A stretch of 64,000 nucleotides of DNA from Micropterix aruncella (GCA_944548615.1 OX155955.1:16060818-16124817), one strand, 5' to 3'; shown: positions 1-13,639, numbered from the stretch's first letter. A program made the numbers and translations. Notes: generated from the sequence alone by a model not told the origin.

Positions 1-930
1 AATCCTACAAAAGTATTTGGTTGTGAGAAAGCACTGCTCAATTGACTGAGGGTCAAAGAGGGTATGCGTCACTTGCTGCAATGCCATGGATAACATAATC
101 AACGATGGGGCATAAAATTCGGTGTGGAATATAGCAAAAGGCTATGAAATATGGATTTCTATTTACTACCTCAAAGCAAAGCAGTAGCCGAACTCAATTA
201 AAGTGGCCGGATGATCCTCCTTGTTTATAGGAAAACTGGACACATGGCTACTGTTGCTTTGGAGAATCATCTTACCCTGAGTGCTGATTGGTACACGGGA
301 AATCTGCTCTCCGGAAGTTATTGTCAAACTCAATTAAAGCAACCGTAAACGCTGCATCATCGTGTGCTATGACAATGCCAGTTCTCACACGGCCAGACAG
401 AAGATTTTTGGACGAAACAGAACTTAGAAACAAAAATCACTAGCCATACTTCATACAGTCCCGACTTGGCAACTTGTAACTTCTTCTTGATCCCAAAATT
501 TAACCCCTTGGCCACCATTTAAGATGCCTAAAAGGTATTTAGCGGTAAAAGGCATTTACCTAAAAGGTTAACAAAACTGCCGGACTTTCAAGTAATTCCA
601 CGAATCAGCAAATCTGTCTTATATATGGCCCGGTTGACATACCACGTGCCAGGCCCTTAATAGTCAGTTTAGGTTCGACTGTTGTACCACAGGCCAGGCA
701 AATAAACAGTTTAGCAAGTGATAAAAGTACGAGCCTCACACGTGGTTGTAGGCGAAAGAGGTATGAACCAATTATGCGGTCAACGGTTTTCATCGCCAGA
801 AGAGGCTAACAAAGAATGTTAAAAAAACAGTTTCGGAGATCACCCTAAAGGAATGGAATAAATGTTATGAAATTATACGTATGAAAAAGTATATTTCCGC
901 TCACGGAAATTATTTTGAGAAACCACAAAT
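1..930 (+). mobile_element. Mariner-family DNA transposon relic (decayed transposase)
   Basis: Scattered reading-frame pieces match the mariner transposase in the expected order. An E-x-WI-like stretch lies near 145-200. A piece reading TGHMATVALENHLTLSADWY lies near 235-300. The second catalytic aspartate sits in YDNASSHTARQ (D codon at 371). The third sits in SYSPDLATCNFFLIPKF (about 451-513), in a different frame, so there is at least one frameshift between them. Near 850-925, EWNKCYEII...KKYISAHGNYFEK matches the usual mariner C-terminus. Stops and frameshifts make it non-functional. The stretch 540-800 does not match and may hold an insertion. The 5' part lies outside the window. The mariner call is firm; the subfamily is not resolved. 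Confidence 0.8.
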
Positions 931-999
931 TGGTTTTTGGGCTTTATTGTATTTTTTTATTAATCTTTCCGACAACTTTCAGTGTGACGACTATAACCG

Positions 1000-1225
1000 T
1001 ACGTATACTTCTACATGCTGTTATGTTAGCAGCGAGATCCCAAGGTCGCGACGTAATGAAATAACATTATGTTTTAATATACGACACGGTAACTACCGTC
1101 ACGCCAACACCGTTACGCGTCAGGTTAATTCATACGTACCGACCACAGTCCGCGTTATATACGTAATCCTTGTTGAAACATGCGTATTTCCGTGTATTAC
1201 ATTGTTATATTATTCTCAGTGTAGT
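1000..1225. repeat. Interspersed repeat H, copy 1
   Basis: This stretch matches 26,190-26,415 over its whole length, at roughly four in five bases by eye. Shared blocks include a gcgacgtaatgaaataacat block and a gtaatccttgttgaaacatg block. In both places it directly adjoins a mariner C-terminal relic, so the two may have spread together or one inserted into the other. It contributes the second half of a 129-codon open frame (881-1270), which therefore is not a gene. The class is unknown. Confidence 0.7.
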
Positions 1226-1619
1226 TCTGTGATGAAAGAAACAGAAGTAATGCTCATTAAGGTGGGCTAGGCGATACGCAGGGCGAGGTGAGGAGGTCCC
1301 GAGTGCCGATCGAATCGGTCCGCTAGTCCTGAGGTCCGCTGGTGTTATTTAAAGCGGCCACCACCGGGGTTAGCGTGGACCCCACGCATCGCCGCAACGC
1401 TTCGCCTTTCCGCGAAATCAAGCTTTCTTGCCATGCCTTATCTCCAACAATGTGCACACCGTAAATACTGGTAGGCTAATCGACTCCTACGCAGACAGGA
1501 CAAACGTTTCGTTTGTATTGCATTTCATTTCTACTATACGATTCACATAATTGCTATAACATTTGTAAATTATAATGTTTATTAAAATTTTACCCCTATA
1601 CTATAGATATCTGTGTCGG
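1226..1619. other. Unassigned sequence with a GC-richer block
   Basis: A GC-richer block at about 1,260-1,430 is followed by AT-rich DNA. I see no coding signal and no second copy in the window. Confidence 0.4.
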
Positions 1620-2140
1620 GATGGTACTTAATATATTACTAAACTTATATTACATGAAAAAAAATCGGTTGTGTCAACCGAAGACTTCCAGGCAAGCAGA
1701 CAACCCCCCCCCCCCGCCCGGCTCGCGCTAGACCCTTAACCCCAGACCCCTCCCCAAGCGCCGTTGCAAAAAGTGTACTACTGTATTTATAATTATTTTT
1801 TTCGGTTTCTTTTTATAAACTATTTGTGGCTTATGTAATTATCCATATATATACATATATTTTTGGATTGTACTCCATCAGACCTTTCATTTGAGACTAA
1901 ACAAAATACATTTATTTTAATTTATTGACGTTTGAAGATTTGAACATTTAGACATCTATATACTTGATATTTTGACAGTTAAGATACCCTATGACACTCG
2001 GTATGACACAATGGTTTTAACAATACCACATATTTCTAAATCGGTTCTGGCATTTAGAAGTTATAGTGGAGTAAAGAAACGGAAAACATACATAGATTAA
2101 CCCTGAACACATTACACTGCTTTTTTGTTGGGCAGTCGTG
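1620..2140 (-). repeat. Interspersed repeat family A, copy 1
   Basis: On the minus strand this begins with a GACTGCCCAACAAAAAA-like start (plus position about 2,135) and runs through blocks also seen at 13,640-14,035 and 45,648-46,330 on the plus strand. These include a TCAGGGTTAATCTATG block and a tgtcaaatgaaaggtctgat-like block. Its far end (1,660-1,780) carries a C-rich stretch shared with 48,100-48,190. There is no coding content. It is a non-autonomous element of unknown class. Confidence 0.75.
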
Positions 2141-2408
2141 TAAAAAATGGTATCGGCCTGCCCACTTTCTGATGCCAAAATATCTCAAAGACGGATTATT
2201 CTATTTAAAAAATGCCTTCGCCAACTTAGGATTACATGCGCACTATTGCAATGGACGGAGAACTGCCATACAGACAGACGCCTGTAAAATTACATTCACC
2301 AAACATTTAATACCTCCCGACTTTAAAAATAACCGATTAAATATCTTTATTATTATACTTCTCTAAAATATTAAAAAAAATATATTTTACAGTTAATACA
2401 CTTCAATC

Positions 2409-2805
2409 TGTTGGAGCCCTGTCGGTCCAACATACCCACAACAAAAAAGTAATTTCCACAGAATGGAAACCGCAAACTCGCTCAAATCTACACGAGTCAG
2501 CTGCAGTTAATTTCCAACTAAATTCGGCAATTTATGCACAGTCAAGCGATGACTCATGTCATTTCTTCTGATTGATACACATGTCGCACCCCACTCATAG
2601 CTATTACATCACCGCTCACGGTATAAAACGTAGTACATTTCAATCGATCGATATCATTCCCTTGGCGGATAGTTATCGCGCACTACACATCATTTCTTTG
2701 GCGGATAGTTACCGCGACTACGCTTCATTATCAAGCAGTACCTGCATTACCCGCGATACCGTTACTTTTTTGTTGTGGGTATGTTGGACCGACAGGGCTC
2801 CAACA
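2409..2805. mobile_element. MITE with perfect 44-bp terminal inverted repeats
   Basis: Bases 2,409-2,452 are the exact reverse complement of 2,762-2,805, with no mismatch. The ends are TGT...ACA. The four flanking bases AATC occur on both sides (2,405-2,408 and 2,806-2,809), a likely 4-bp target duplication. The interior holds a direct repeat of about 37 bp (units near 2,657 and 2,694) built around a ggcggatagttaycgcg motif. There is no transposase, so it is non-autonomous. TGT...ACA ends with a 4-bp duplication fit a few superfamilies (for example Ginger or Sola types); I cannot choose between them. Confidence 0.85.
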
Positions 2806-2879
2806 AATCCAAGAACCTACAAGCTAATTTCAAATCATCAAATTGGTTCCAGGAAAACTAATGGACTACAACGGCTATT

Positions 2880-3030
2880 TATAAAATAGTTAAACAAATA
2901 CTAGAAATTGAAAACTCACTCAAGCCACTGGTTATATTTCGATCTCTATCAAAAGCCTTAGACTCCGTTAATCATACATCGCTTCTGGAGAAACTGAAGA
3001 GGTACGGAATCGGCGACAAACACGACACTA
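2880..3030 (+). mobile_element. Non-LTR retrotransposon RT fragment
   Basis: The frame reads LVIFRSLSKALDSVNHTSLL and then EKLKRYGIGDK. This matches the F-D-L-S-K-A-F-D-x-V-N-H block at the first catalytic aspartate region of jockey/CR1-type RT. The aspartate of the DLSKAF motif is replaced here (RSLSKAL). The fragment starts and ends abruptly and is a relic. Confidence 0.75.
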
Positions 3031-3089
3031 CATATATCTAACACCAAAGATACACACTGACCTTCCTATAATAATTTTTTAAATACATT

Positions 3090-3335
3090 AATGTTAAACA
3101 AATTGATGTGAATTTGATATTGAGGAAAGGTAGGCTGGAATTTATAGATAAAAAATATTAGTAACATAAATATGTCAAATAAAAGGTCTGTTTAAGTACA
3201 TTCCTGAAATATACATGTATCTATATGGATAAATTCATATACCACAAATATTTCATAAAAAACCGTAATAAAAATAATTATTAATACTTTATGTAAGGGC
3301 ATCCGTGTTTTTATTCCTTTTAATATACTCGTAGA
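3090..3335 (+). repeat. Interspersed repeat family A, copy 2 (partial)
   Basis: Shares the aaatatacatgtatctat block and the tgtaagggcatccgtgtttt-type end with the copies at 13,870-14,035 and 46,130-46,320. The 5' half of the family is missing. Confidence 0.7.
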
Positions 3336-6300
3336 AGTCATAAAACGTCGGCCACAATAACATTTAATACAGGTACATCAAATTTTAGTTTCGTATAACT
3401 CATAGCTAACTATGACTACATTGTGTTGCCTATCATTTATAATTATGTCTGGGTTCACAATATTTTCTCTTGGCACTTTTCTCCTAGGAAAACAAGTTGT
3501 ATTGTATGGATTATATGGGCTATTTGACAATTTCGATCAATTTTTTATTGATTAATATATGTCATCGAAAAACTTAATGGATCTATCCAATTTAACCGAT
3601 ATTTACTGGGAAATATTTACAACAAACCAGCTCGTTTCAAGGTCGTTCCACTTGCGACCATAACTTTTATACTGAACTGAATATGGACATGTTAAGCCGT
3701 GTTCCCACGGCGTACTATCTCGCAGGCCAAACTACACCGCGCCAAGCCTATAGGTCTTGGGAACCGTCGCGCTTGCGCTAGTGTGTCGCTGGTTGTCCGA
3801 TCCATTGGTAGTCGGTAATTTTATTTTAAAGGCGCGGCGCGGCGAAAGGGCGCCCGTCCCAACGACGGCCTTGGGCACGTGCGTCGGTCTCACTCATTCA
3901 TCCCCCATTCACTCACAATTCATTTCGTTTATGGCCGTGCGTATCTGCGGGGACATGATGGAGTGGTCGAACGAAAGATATACCGCCCGGCTCCAGCCGC
4001 GCCAATCCTCGATAAGCATGGCAACGTTTGGCGCGACCTGGCAGCTAACAGGCCATGGGCCCCCACCATTAGCGTATCCCTGTTGTCTTAATAGTAATTC
4101 ATAATATGGGTACTTCAAAAATTGTATACCTTGAAAATTGTTTACCTCAACCTTTTTCTTTCTCTCTCTCTCAACCAAGACTTTCTCAATAATAATTCAT
4201 ACAGCATTGAACTGACTAATCAACAAACTTCTAGTTCTAACTGGCGATTTCCCAAGGTTTTAATCTAAGTGTATTTTGATGCGATTACATAGATTAATTG
4301 ACGAACGATACTGCACTTTGTTGGCATGCAGGCAATGCGCCAGTGAGTGTGTTTAAAAATGTAACACTCCCGATGCGACGACTTTATGGTGTATTGATTG
4401 TTAGCCGCTTTAGCGCGTGTTATTCCGCGCGTCAGGCTTTTTATCGCTGTATGAGGTGCGACAGTCACGACTCAATAATCGAACCGAGCCATGTACTCGT
4501 AATATAATTGACCATTTGTGATTTCATAAAAATAACCACTAATATCGTTCAATAATTTATCGACCACGTTATGAAGGTGTTCAAACAAATTCATGCGTAT
4601 CACTGACGAATTGATTATACATATATGGTAATAGATTTCTCAACTCCGTAGTACGATTTCGCAACCCATATTCGCCGGTGAAATGCAGGTGGCTCTGATA
4701 GCAGTGACGGCGAGGCAATTACATTGATAATGAATGGTTTCTTTATAATGGACCCTTTGATTAATTAAATCCAATAATTCAACCAATGATAAGAAAAGTA
4801 ACATTAGTGACGTCTATCGCATTTTTTATATAGGCTGATTAAACCCCGGAAATAGTACAGAGAGAAAGCATGCCGTCTATTAGCCTTTCTGAACATTAAA
4901 TTAGTAATTATTACCTTTTGAAACCTGCGTACCAAATAAAACATTGACATCTTTATGTGAATATTATTAAAATAATAAGAGCTATTATGTAACCATTCAT
5001 TAGCTTTGTAACTATGAGTGCCATCTACACGTTGCGTTTCGTAGTAAAATCCTAGTTGCCAAATAGTAGTACGACATGGAGTAATCTAATACGCTATGTA
5101 ATCAATTTTCTTAGGGGTATAATTTCATCTTACTGTCATTGTAACATTTAAAGTACCAACCATCGAGCAACGAAATGGCCTGCTCTCGCAATGTAATATC
5201 AATTACAAATTGTTCCTCCGTGGTGACAACATAACAAAGTTGTTAATGTGTGATCAGGCCTACTAAGAAATCGCTCGATTTGGAGCAGCGACTGGTGATA
5301 TTTTATTTCATAAAGAAATGACAGAAGCCGAAAGAGATCCACAAACGCAATGTGTTAATTTGCAGAAGTTAATTTTGATATAAGCGATTTAAACGGGGCA
5401 CAGAGTCAATTTAAAACGATTCTCACAATGGGCGACACGCGACAGTCACGACTCCAGAAATGTATAAGAAAGTTGAAGATTTAATTTTGGCAGACTAGCG
5501 GTTGAAGATTTCACGATTAGCTGAAGAAATGTTAGTGGCCAAGGAGATTTAAAAGGCCAACTTGCCAAGCTAAGACTCGTCGAAGACTTTTGGTCGAACG
5601 GACCATTCAATTACAGAACATGTCATTTGGACGCGTCCGATTCTTCAGGACGAGAGGCGCTTTATATCTGATAGAACAAGTGGATGTGTATTTACAGTTT
5701 CATCTTCTTCTTTATTCCGTAGCCGGCGATTGGGGAGGGGTCACCCTGGCAACCAATATGATGCTGTCGGTGCCGCTGGATCTCGTACTCCATTCACGAT
5801 TCGTTTCTATTCTTGACGATTTTTGGCGACGTCTCATTTCAAGTTGATATGAGGATTTCCGAGTGCGGAATCAAGCAAACTTTGTGAAAGCTTGGATTTT
5901 AAAAAAAAAGAGCTCATGAGAGACTTATGAAACAATTTGGATCGAAGTATCGTTTGGATATTTTATAAAATTATATTCCATATTTGCTTCTATGTGTTTT
6001 ATATAATTATGTTATTTATGTTCTAATTTTTGTTTATATAATTTACATGTTTTATATATGTCAAATTGTATAATTTTGGAAAAATGCTATGAGGGACTAT
6101 TGCCATTGTTTGTATACTATTAGAGGGCTGAAATGAGAGCTTCATTTTCTAAAATAGTCCGAACAGGTTTTGGACAGAAACAAATATATAAAGGTGAAGA
6201 AGTGACCAATTCGCAAGCACAATTTAGATATTAATAAACAAATATACACACATTTCAATAGTTAGTGGGAAAAGGCTTACGAAGATGGTCACACCATTTC

Positions 6301-6379
6301 AAAAATGGTAAATCATCCAAATCGATCATAACCTGCCTCATGGCGCTAATCATCCATAGTAAACGAATCAATAGAATAA
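3336..6379. other. Unassigned AT-rich DNA with a GC-rich block
   Basis: A GC-richer block at about 3,690-4,100 contains overlapping open frames on both strands (longest 115 codons, 3,757-4,104). None has a recognisable domain. A CT-rich tract lies near 4,155-4,175. An 85-codon frame at 5,590-5,847 is also unrecognised. A phrase near 5,010-5,040 (gtgccatctacacgttgcgt) recurs at about 24,690-24,718 with few changes, so part of this is old interspersed repeat. I see no gene. Confidence 0.4.
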
Positions 6380-6460
6380 AGGTCAAATTGGCGCGTGCTT
6401 CTCATTGAGGGGCAAGAATGGACAAAGAAACTCCCAGGTATTTCACTTTATTAACTTTAA
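6380..6460 (-). mobile_element. LINE RT scrap (YLGV motif)
   Basis: The minus strand reads VNKVKYLGVSL. This is the conserved VKYLGVTL block after the catalytic aspartates in R1/I/jockey-type RTs. A longer version of the same motif lies at 54,440-54,850. The surrounding frame is broken by stops. Confidence 0.5.
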
Positions 6461-7195
6461 GTTAGATACCCACCTTTTGTACGTCGTCACTGGATAATAA
6501 TTAATATTAAAAATCAGGTTATGAGCTTGATATTGTTCATAAGCCGCGTGAATATCTTTCTGAAAACCTAAATAATTTTACACGATCAGTATTATACGAG
6601 GTACCGCGATGCTTCTTGATATATTAGAAAATTTCGTTCTCTCCTCCTTGTTGAGATATATGTCTCTTTCCATCAGATTTATGGAAAGGTTTCACTGTTC
6701 CCAGCTCTTATAGTCATAATTATATCCGCAGGTTAGGATATAATAATACTCCCGATTTAATTTAAATTCTGGATAATCCGCCATTCTTACGTTGTCCCTT
6801 CGCGTTCAGCTTCTAAATAAGTTATTTGCCGTACCTTCAAATGACATAGTCAGTGTGACTCCATGCGTCTTGTCCCTACGGCCTGTAGTCCATTCGGCAT
6901 TCATCGTCTGGTCGGATGCAATTATAACGTTTTAGAAATCGTGACATGCTGTCGCCACAAAGCGAACTCTCTAGCACGCAATCTGAAGAACGCTTTAATT
7001 ATTCGGAATCGAGGTCCCGCCGGGCGCCATGCCGATTAGTCCAAGAGCTCACTGCAGATATCTTATCTCATTAACATATCGTACTTAGATATTGTTTCCA
7101 CCAGAAACACTATGTAAATAAGCATTCTTCGTCAATTTAACCTATTTTACAATAAATTTCCTTTATGCACCTGGGCCTTGGAAAGGTTTGCTTTA
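6461..7195. other. Unassigned sequence
   Basis: May include more decayed LINE, since it lies upstream of the YLGV scrap on the minus strand, but I could not read any further motif. Confidence 0.3.
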
Positions 7196-7517
7196 AGGGG
7201 CTCTCTAGACGATCAAGCATGCTTATCAAGCATCGCGTCGCGGGCTGGGAGGGGATCGTAAACCGCAGGAAATATGCAAATATATATTTTTATTTTTTCC
7301 AAATATGCTTAATTTTGAAGTTTTATACCAGGGAGTCACGGCATTCATCACTAAACTACCTCTAATTAACGTGACTCCTTGGTATAAACTACAAAATAAG
7401 GTATTTTTGGTAAATATTTTGGTAAAAAAATATTTGCATATTTCCTGAGGTTTACGATCCCTTCCCAGCCCGCGACGCGATGATTTACAAGCATGGTTGA
7501 TCGTCTAGAGAGCCCCT
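7196..7517. mobile_element. Foldback MITE, near-complete palindrome
   Basis: The left arm starting AGGGGCTCTCTAGACGATCA and the right arm ending TGATCGTCTAGAGAGCCCCT (with few internal differences) pair along about 145 bases each, leaving a central loop of about 30 bases. The arms share a GC-rich block, CATCGCGTCGCGGGCTGGGA. There is no coding content; the 66-codon frame at 7,165-7,365 is incidental. I could not identify a clear target duplication. Confidence 0.8.
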
Positions 7518-8650
7518 AACAAAAAATAGACTTTATTTTATTAAAAAAACCCAATTTATTTCATTAAAGATTTTGACAATATCGAATTTTCTCAGTTTTT
7601 TTGACACTTTCTTGATTGTATTTGTTTTTTAAAAATTATTGACTACTATATCATTCTACTATTAGACTACTATATCATCTGTATCTTATTGACTACTATA
7701 TCGTTGTAAATTCTACTTATTGGCGACTGACTATTATTATCATTATTAAATTGTTACTATTTGTATTTTTAATTTTAAAAAATATATCTGTCGATATGAT
7801 AATTTATGAAATAATCCAATAATTCTGACTGATTATTGTACTATTGTCCAAATTACAATTTGCGAAATTATCGAGGAATTTTGATTGAAAATGTCGCAAC
7901 ATTTTGTTTTTTTATATATAACCTGGAAATCTGGGGTTTCGTAGCAATGGATGTTCTCGAGTATCTTAGTAAAGTGTTTTCCAGCTGCTAATCGACATTA
8001 CGTTAAAATAATTTACATATCGATAATTTGTAGACATCGAGAACATAGATAGATTATTTATCATCTGGTTTGCTGGGTATTTGGTCACTGCAGCGAGCTC
8101 ATATACTACTGGCCGGGCACCGTATTCCGTATGCCGATAATTGCGCTTCTTATCATGGCCTGTGTGTGGGGCTGTACCGTACAGCTATAGCCATTGTTGC
8201 CACTGCTGCGACTAGAGAGAATAGTAAATAGAGGAGATTGCGAGAAATTCGTTTACCAGATTGTCGCACCGATTGTTAATCTCACACACAAAGAATTGTG
8301 GACATTAAGAGGGGCTTTATTCGCTAAAATTGTGTTCGACATGAGGTTTATCACTATAACGTAAGGTTATAGACGTGGGGGAAAGGGCGGGGTCGAGGGG
8401 TTTATTCTTTACCCCCCCCCCCCCCCACCTTCTTCCCCACGTGAAATGTGGAAGAATCATATTTTTCTCAAGCCTTAACGAACCTTGTGTTGGACTGAAA
8501 AATGCGGGGGTTTTTTCATAGTCGATTTGGGATCTCTTTCGCCCCGGTTCGAATTTCGCCCAAAAGTCGAGGTGTGGCTTTGTAGGTTTTATTTTTTTCA
8601 TTCTAGTTAGAGCTAATAATAATTAATAATAAACTGTCATCTACATCTAC
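7518..8650. other. Unassigned AT-rich DNA
   Basis: Contains three near-repeats of a gactactatatc motif (about 7,640-7,700), a poly-C run near 8,410-8,426, and a 94-codon minus-strand frame (8,317-8,601) with no recognisable domain. I see no gene. Confidence 0.4.
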
Positions 8651-8656
8651 AAATAG

Positions 8657-9200
8657 AGTTGTCAAATACAAGGGGCGAACCCGTCACCTCAGGAAGTTTT
8701 AACTATTAGTTGTTCTATCTCCCGTGAGAGAACGCAGAAGACTTGGACAAAACAGTCCACCGTCAAGCTCCGCCACATGCCCGTAAGAGTGTACAGCGGG
8801 TGTACACTCACGCCCTTACTTCCAATTGCGACTAGATTACTCCGGTCTCTCGATTGGTTAAGAGTTCGAGGTCGCTTGCGCGGTCCTCTCCGTCGCCGTA
8901 AGGTCCGCAACCACCCCCGCTCTATAGGAAACAGTACTGCTTCCAGACTCCCTCGACTGTTAGTCAGAATGCACAATCGATTGGCTTACGCCGCACGGTG
9001 CGCAGACCGTCCAGGAGCGCCAGCAGGCTGACTCCCAGTGGAAAATAGCTCAAAGGCCAGAGTCTTTCCCGGGCTCGCACTTCATGCGTGGAGGCCGCCG
9101 GATGTGACCAACCCTGAACAAAATGGGTCTACGTGGCCAACACAGCAAGGGCCCATTAGCTCCACCTGTCATCTCCCTGTCATCTACAATGTGAAAGTAT
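8657..9200 (+). repeat. Interspersed repeat family B, copy 1
   Basis: Closely similar to 57,385-58,060 from a common start (GGGCGAACCCGTCACCTCAGG) to the phrase ending in cagcaagggc. Also similar, at greater divergence, to 20,474-20,700 and to the minus strand of 16,680-17,510. One plus-strand frame contains TASRLPRLLVRMHNRL, which recurs in the other long copies. It ends against a (TA)n tract. The copies share the start and differ in how far they extend, unlike typical 5'-truncated LINEs. The class is unknown. Confidence 0.75.
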
Positions 9201-9201
9201 C

Positions 9202-9489
<288 letters not shown>

Positions 9490-9525
9490 TGATCAATTCT
9501 AAAAAGAATATATACACAAAACTAT

Positions 9526-10361
<836 letters not shown>

Positions 10362-11049
10362 CTGTGTGTGATTTAGGACTATTACCTGGTGAGTTTGCTC
10401 GATGTTAGAACTATTAAGTGACTTTTATTTGGATCGTTTGACGATGTATCGGAAATCAACGACTGGACTGAGGTGATAGTCGCTGTTCCTTTCAATGATC
10501 CGTTTTCGTTCTTGGCGCGATAATATTGTAATGAAGCCTTTCTACGGCTGCAGGGATCTCCGCGGAGGATTGAAAACGGCCTTATCACCTGCGTAGGCTT
10601 GGGTCCCTTTACGCCTGGATCTTCGGTGGATTAATTCTACAGCGGCGGTTGTGATCTGCGCTGCGGTTTGCCTTACCGTACGGCGATATTCGTGATCGCA
10701 CGCCCTGTGTGTGATTTAGGACTATTACCTGGTGAGTTTGCTCGATGTTAGAACTATTAAGTGACTTTTATTTGGATCGTTTGACGATGTATCGGAAATC
10801 AACGACTGGACTGAGGTGATAGTCGCTGTTCCTTTCAATGATCCGTTTTCGTTCTTGGCGCGATAATATTGTAATGAAGCCTTTCTACGGCTGCAGGGAT
10901 CTCCGCGGAGGATTGAAAACGGCCTTATCACCTGCGTAGGCTTGGGTCCCTTTACGCCTGGATCTTCGGTGGATTAATTCTACAGCGGCGGTTGTGATCT
11001 GCGCTGCGGTTTGCCTTACCGTACGGCGATATTCGTGATCGCACGCCCT
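10362..11049. repeat. Exact 343-bp tandem duplication
   Basis: Bases 10,362-10,706 are repeated at 10,705-11,049 with an offset of exactly 343 and no difference that I could find. Each unit contains a strong splice-donor-like site (ctg|gtgagt, near 10,388 and 10,731) and a 68-codon minus-strand open frame, identical in both. Downstream GC-rich sequence (to about 11,300) repeats a ctacttctcgcc phrase. The unit could be the leader of a retroelement or a 5' exon; I cannot tell which. The identity implies a very recent duplication or an assembly artefact. Confidence 0.9.
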
Positions 11050-11826
<777 letters not shown>

Positions 11827-12479
11827 AAATCTGTACGCAAACGAAACAATTAGTGCTCGTGAAATAATGTATATTTGACAATTAAATTACCGCCGCCCTG
11901 TGATGTGTGACTTGAGAAGCTGATTTACGAAGCTGCAAACGGGCATTTAATAAGGTAATCGAGATCTCATTTTCCAAACTTTTCTATTCCAAAGTACCGC
12001 AAATACAGTTCACTACCCTTTTTTATTCCAAACCAAATCCACGCGCTACCACGTACATTTCAACTTTTTGATAGAACAAAGCGACTCGTGTCACCGCGCT
12101 ATTCATAATGCACAATGCGAAACGCTTCATTTGCGCGTTCTGGTACTATGGCTTGGCTATCGCGACGAACGCGCTGCTGCCGAGCGCGCGCCGGGGCCTT
12201 CCCGGAAAGCCATTTGCATTGCGCTTGCCCACCATTCCGATCGAGATCACGGGGGACCTCTGTTACTGCAGTAGTACGCGGAAAGCCTACTTCATCACAC
12301 CTGCAATGTGCGGCGCGGCTACTGTCCACTGCTCGCGCCGCAATCTTCTATACGTAAACGGTAAGCACCCCCTGCTGATAGATCGTTTGCGATTCAGAGA
12401 ACCATCATCCTCCTTTCTCATCCTTCAACTCTAGCCAATTCTTTAAATCTACCTCATTAAATGGTACCTCAGTACATGA
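11827..12479. other. Unassigned, with a GC-rich block resembling an exon
   Basis: From about 12,070 to 12,360 the sequence turns GC-rich. A pyrimidine-rich stretch ending in tttttgatag (before 12,075) resembles a splice acceptor, and aaacg|gtaagc (about 12,361) resembles a donor. One plus-strand frame stays open between them (about 95 codons, including FWYYGLAIATNALLPSARRG). Other frames on both strands are also open there, as expected of GC-rich DNA, and I recognise no domain. It is a candidate exon only. Confidence 0.25.
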
Positions 12480-12650
12480 CACATGATTTTTTATTTATTT
12501 AAAAAAATACTTTATTCATTTATTTGTTTGTACATTTAGCCCCATTGTTATCAATGTACTCGGAAAAATTGAACACCGAAATGCAGCTAATGCTCAGTGC
12601 CCACCTAACTAGGACTTAAATGCCCCGTATCTAGGCGGGTTAGAATGCAT
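12480..12650 (-). mobile_element. Retroelement 3' end, family C copy 1
   Basis: Read on the minus strand, it ends in an A-rich tail with an AATAAA-like signal (plus 12,483-12,525). It matches 29,410-29,580 closely across the block containing gcccacctaactaggact and gtatctaggcgggt. This fits the 3' terminus of a 5'-truncated non-LTR element. No coding part is retained. Confidence 0.6.
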
Positions 12651-13639
12651 GGTTGCTGAAACATGCCATAAGCCATGCTCTCAATTGTTAAGAAATCGAA
12701 AAACTATTTCATTTGTAAGATACGAAGTTATTTTATATTTTGTAGATGGACTCTGATAGAAAAATTAATTTTACGTTAGCGTTATAAAAAAAAACTTTTT
12801 TTCAAGCGTTGATATTTTTTTTAATTTTATTTTTATTTTTCGGAAAACTTACTGCGTTTTATACCTAATGCTAACACATATTATACAAATCTAATGCCAA
12901 TTAAAAGTTTTCACAATTAAACTAAATCTTTTGTTACAGCGCAATGAGCTATGAAAAAAATGCAGGTTTAAGGGGAAAGGGATAGGGAAGCCACATTATG
13001 AGTTAGGTAGATGTAAATAAGATATATGATGTTATATAACATACATAAATATATACATACATACACGTACACAAATAATAAATTAATATAAAAAATACGA
13101 TAAGGTAACAATAAAATGTAAAAGTATAGTTAATATAAATATATATATAATATACATCACAATGTATTTATAATGTTAATATACATATGAACTTTTATAG
13201 AAAATATAATGGCTAGAAAGCATTGTTATAGTGTAGCAACCATTAAGACAGCCTACCTATGTACCAAACGGACGAAGAAATACCAATCAAACCCGAAGGC
13301 TGTTTATCGTATTTTTAATTTCTTCGAAGCAAGTATTTGAATATAAATTAAAAATATCCAGACATTGAAAGTTTAGGTTATATGATCGGCTTCCTTCAGC
13401 AATTGTAACAATCTATATCCAGTTATTGCATTTGCCAACATTCTTCTTATATAGCAACACTCTAATATATTCACCTTATATATAACTCTACAAAATTTGT
13501 CTAAAATATACGATTCAACATTTTTCTTATATTTAACTTTCTATTATAGCAATCGGATTCCGACTTCAAATAAAAAATATATTTTTTTAAACATTAAACC
13601 TTATATTTTAACTCAAACACTAGCACAAATTCTCTGTAT
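12651..13639. other. Unassigned AT-rich DNA
   Basis: Very AT-rich, with short tata/cata runs around 13,020-13,190. No coding signal. Confidence 0.4.

Noticed and set aside
3757..4104. 115-codon open frame in a GC-rich block
   Set aside because: Other frames and the opposite strand are open too, and no domain, splice site or promoter supports it.
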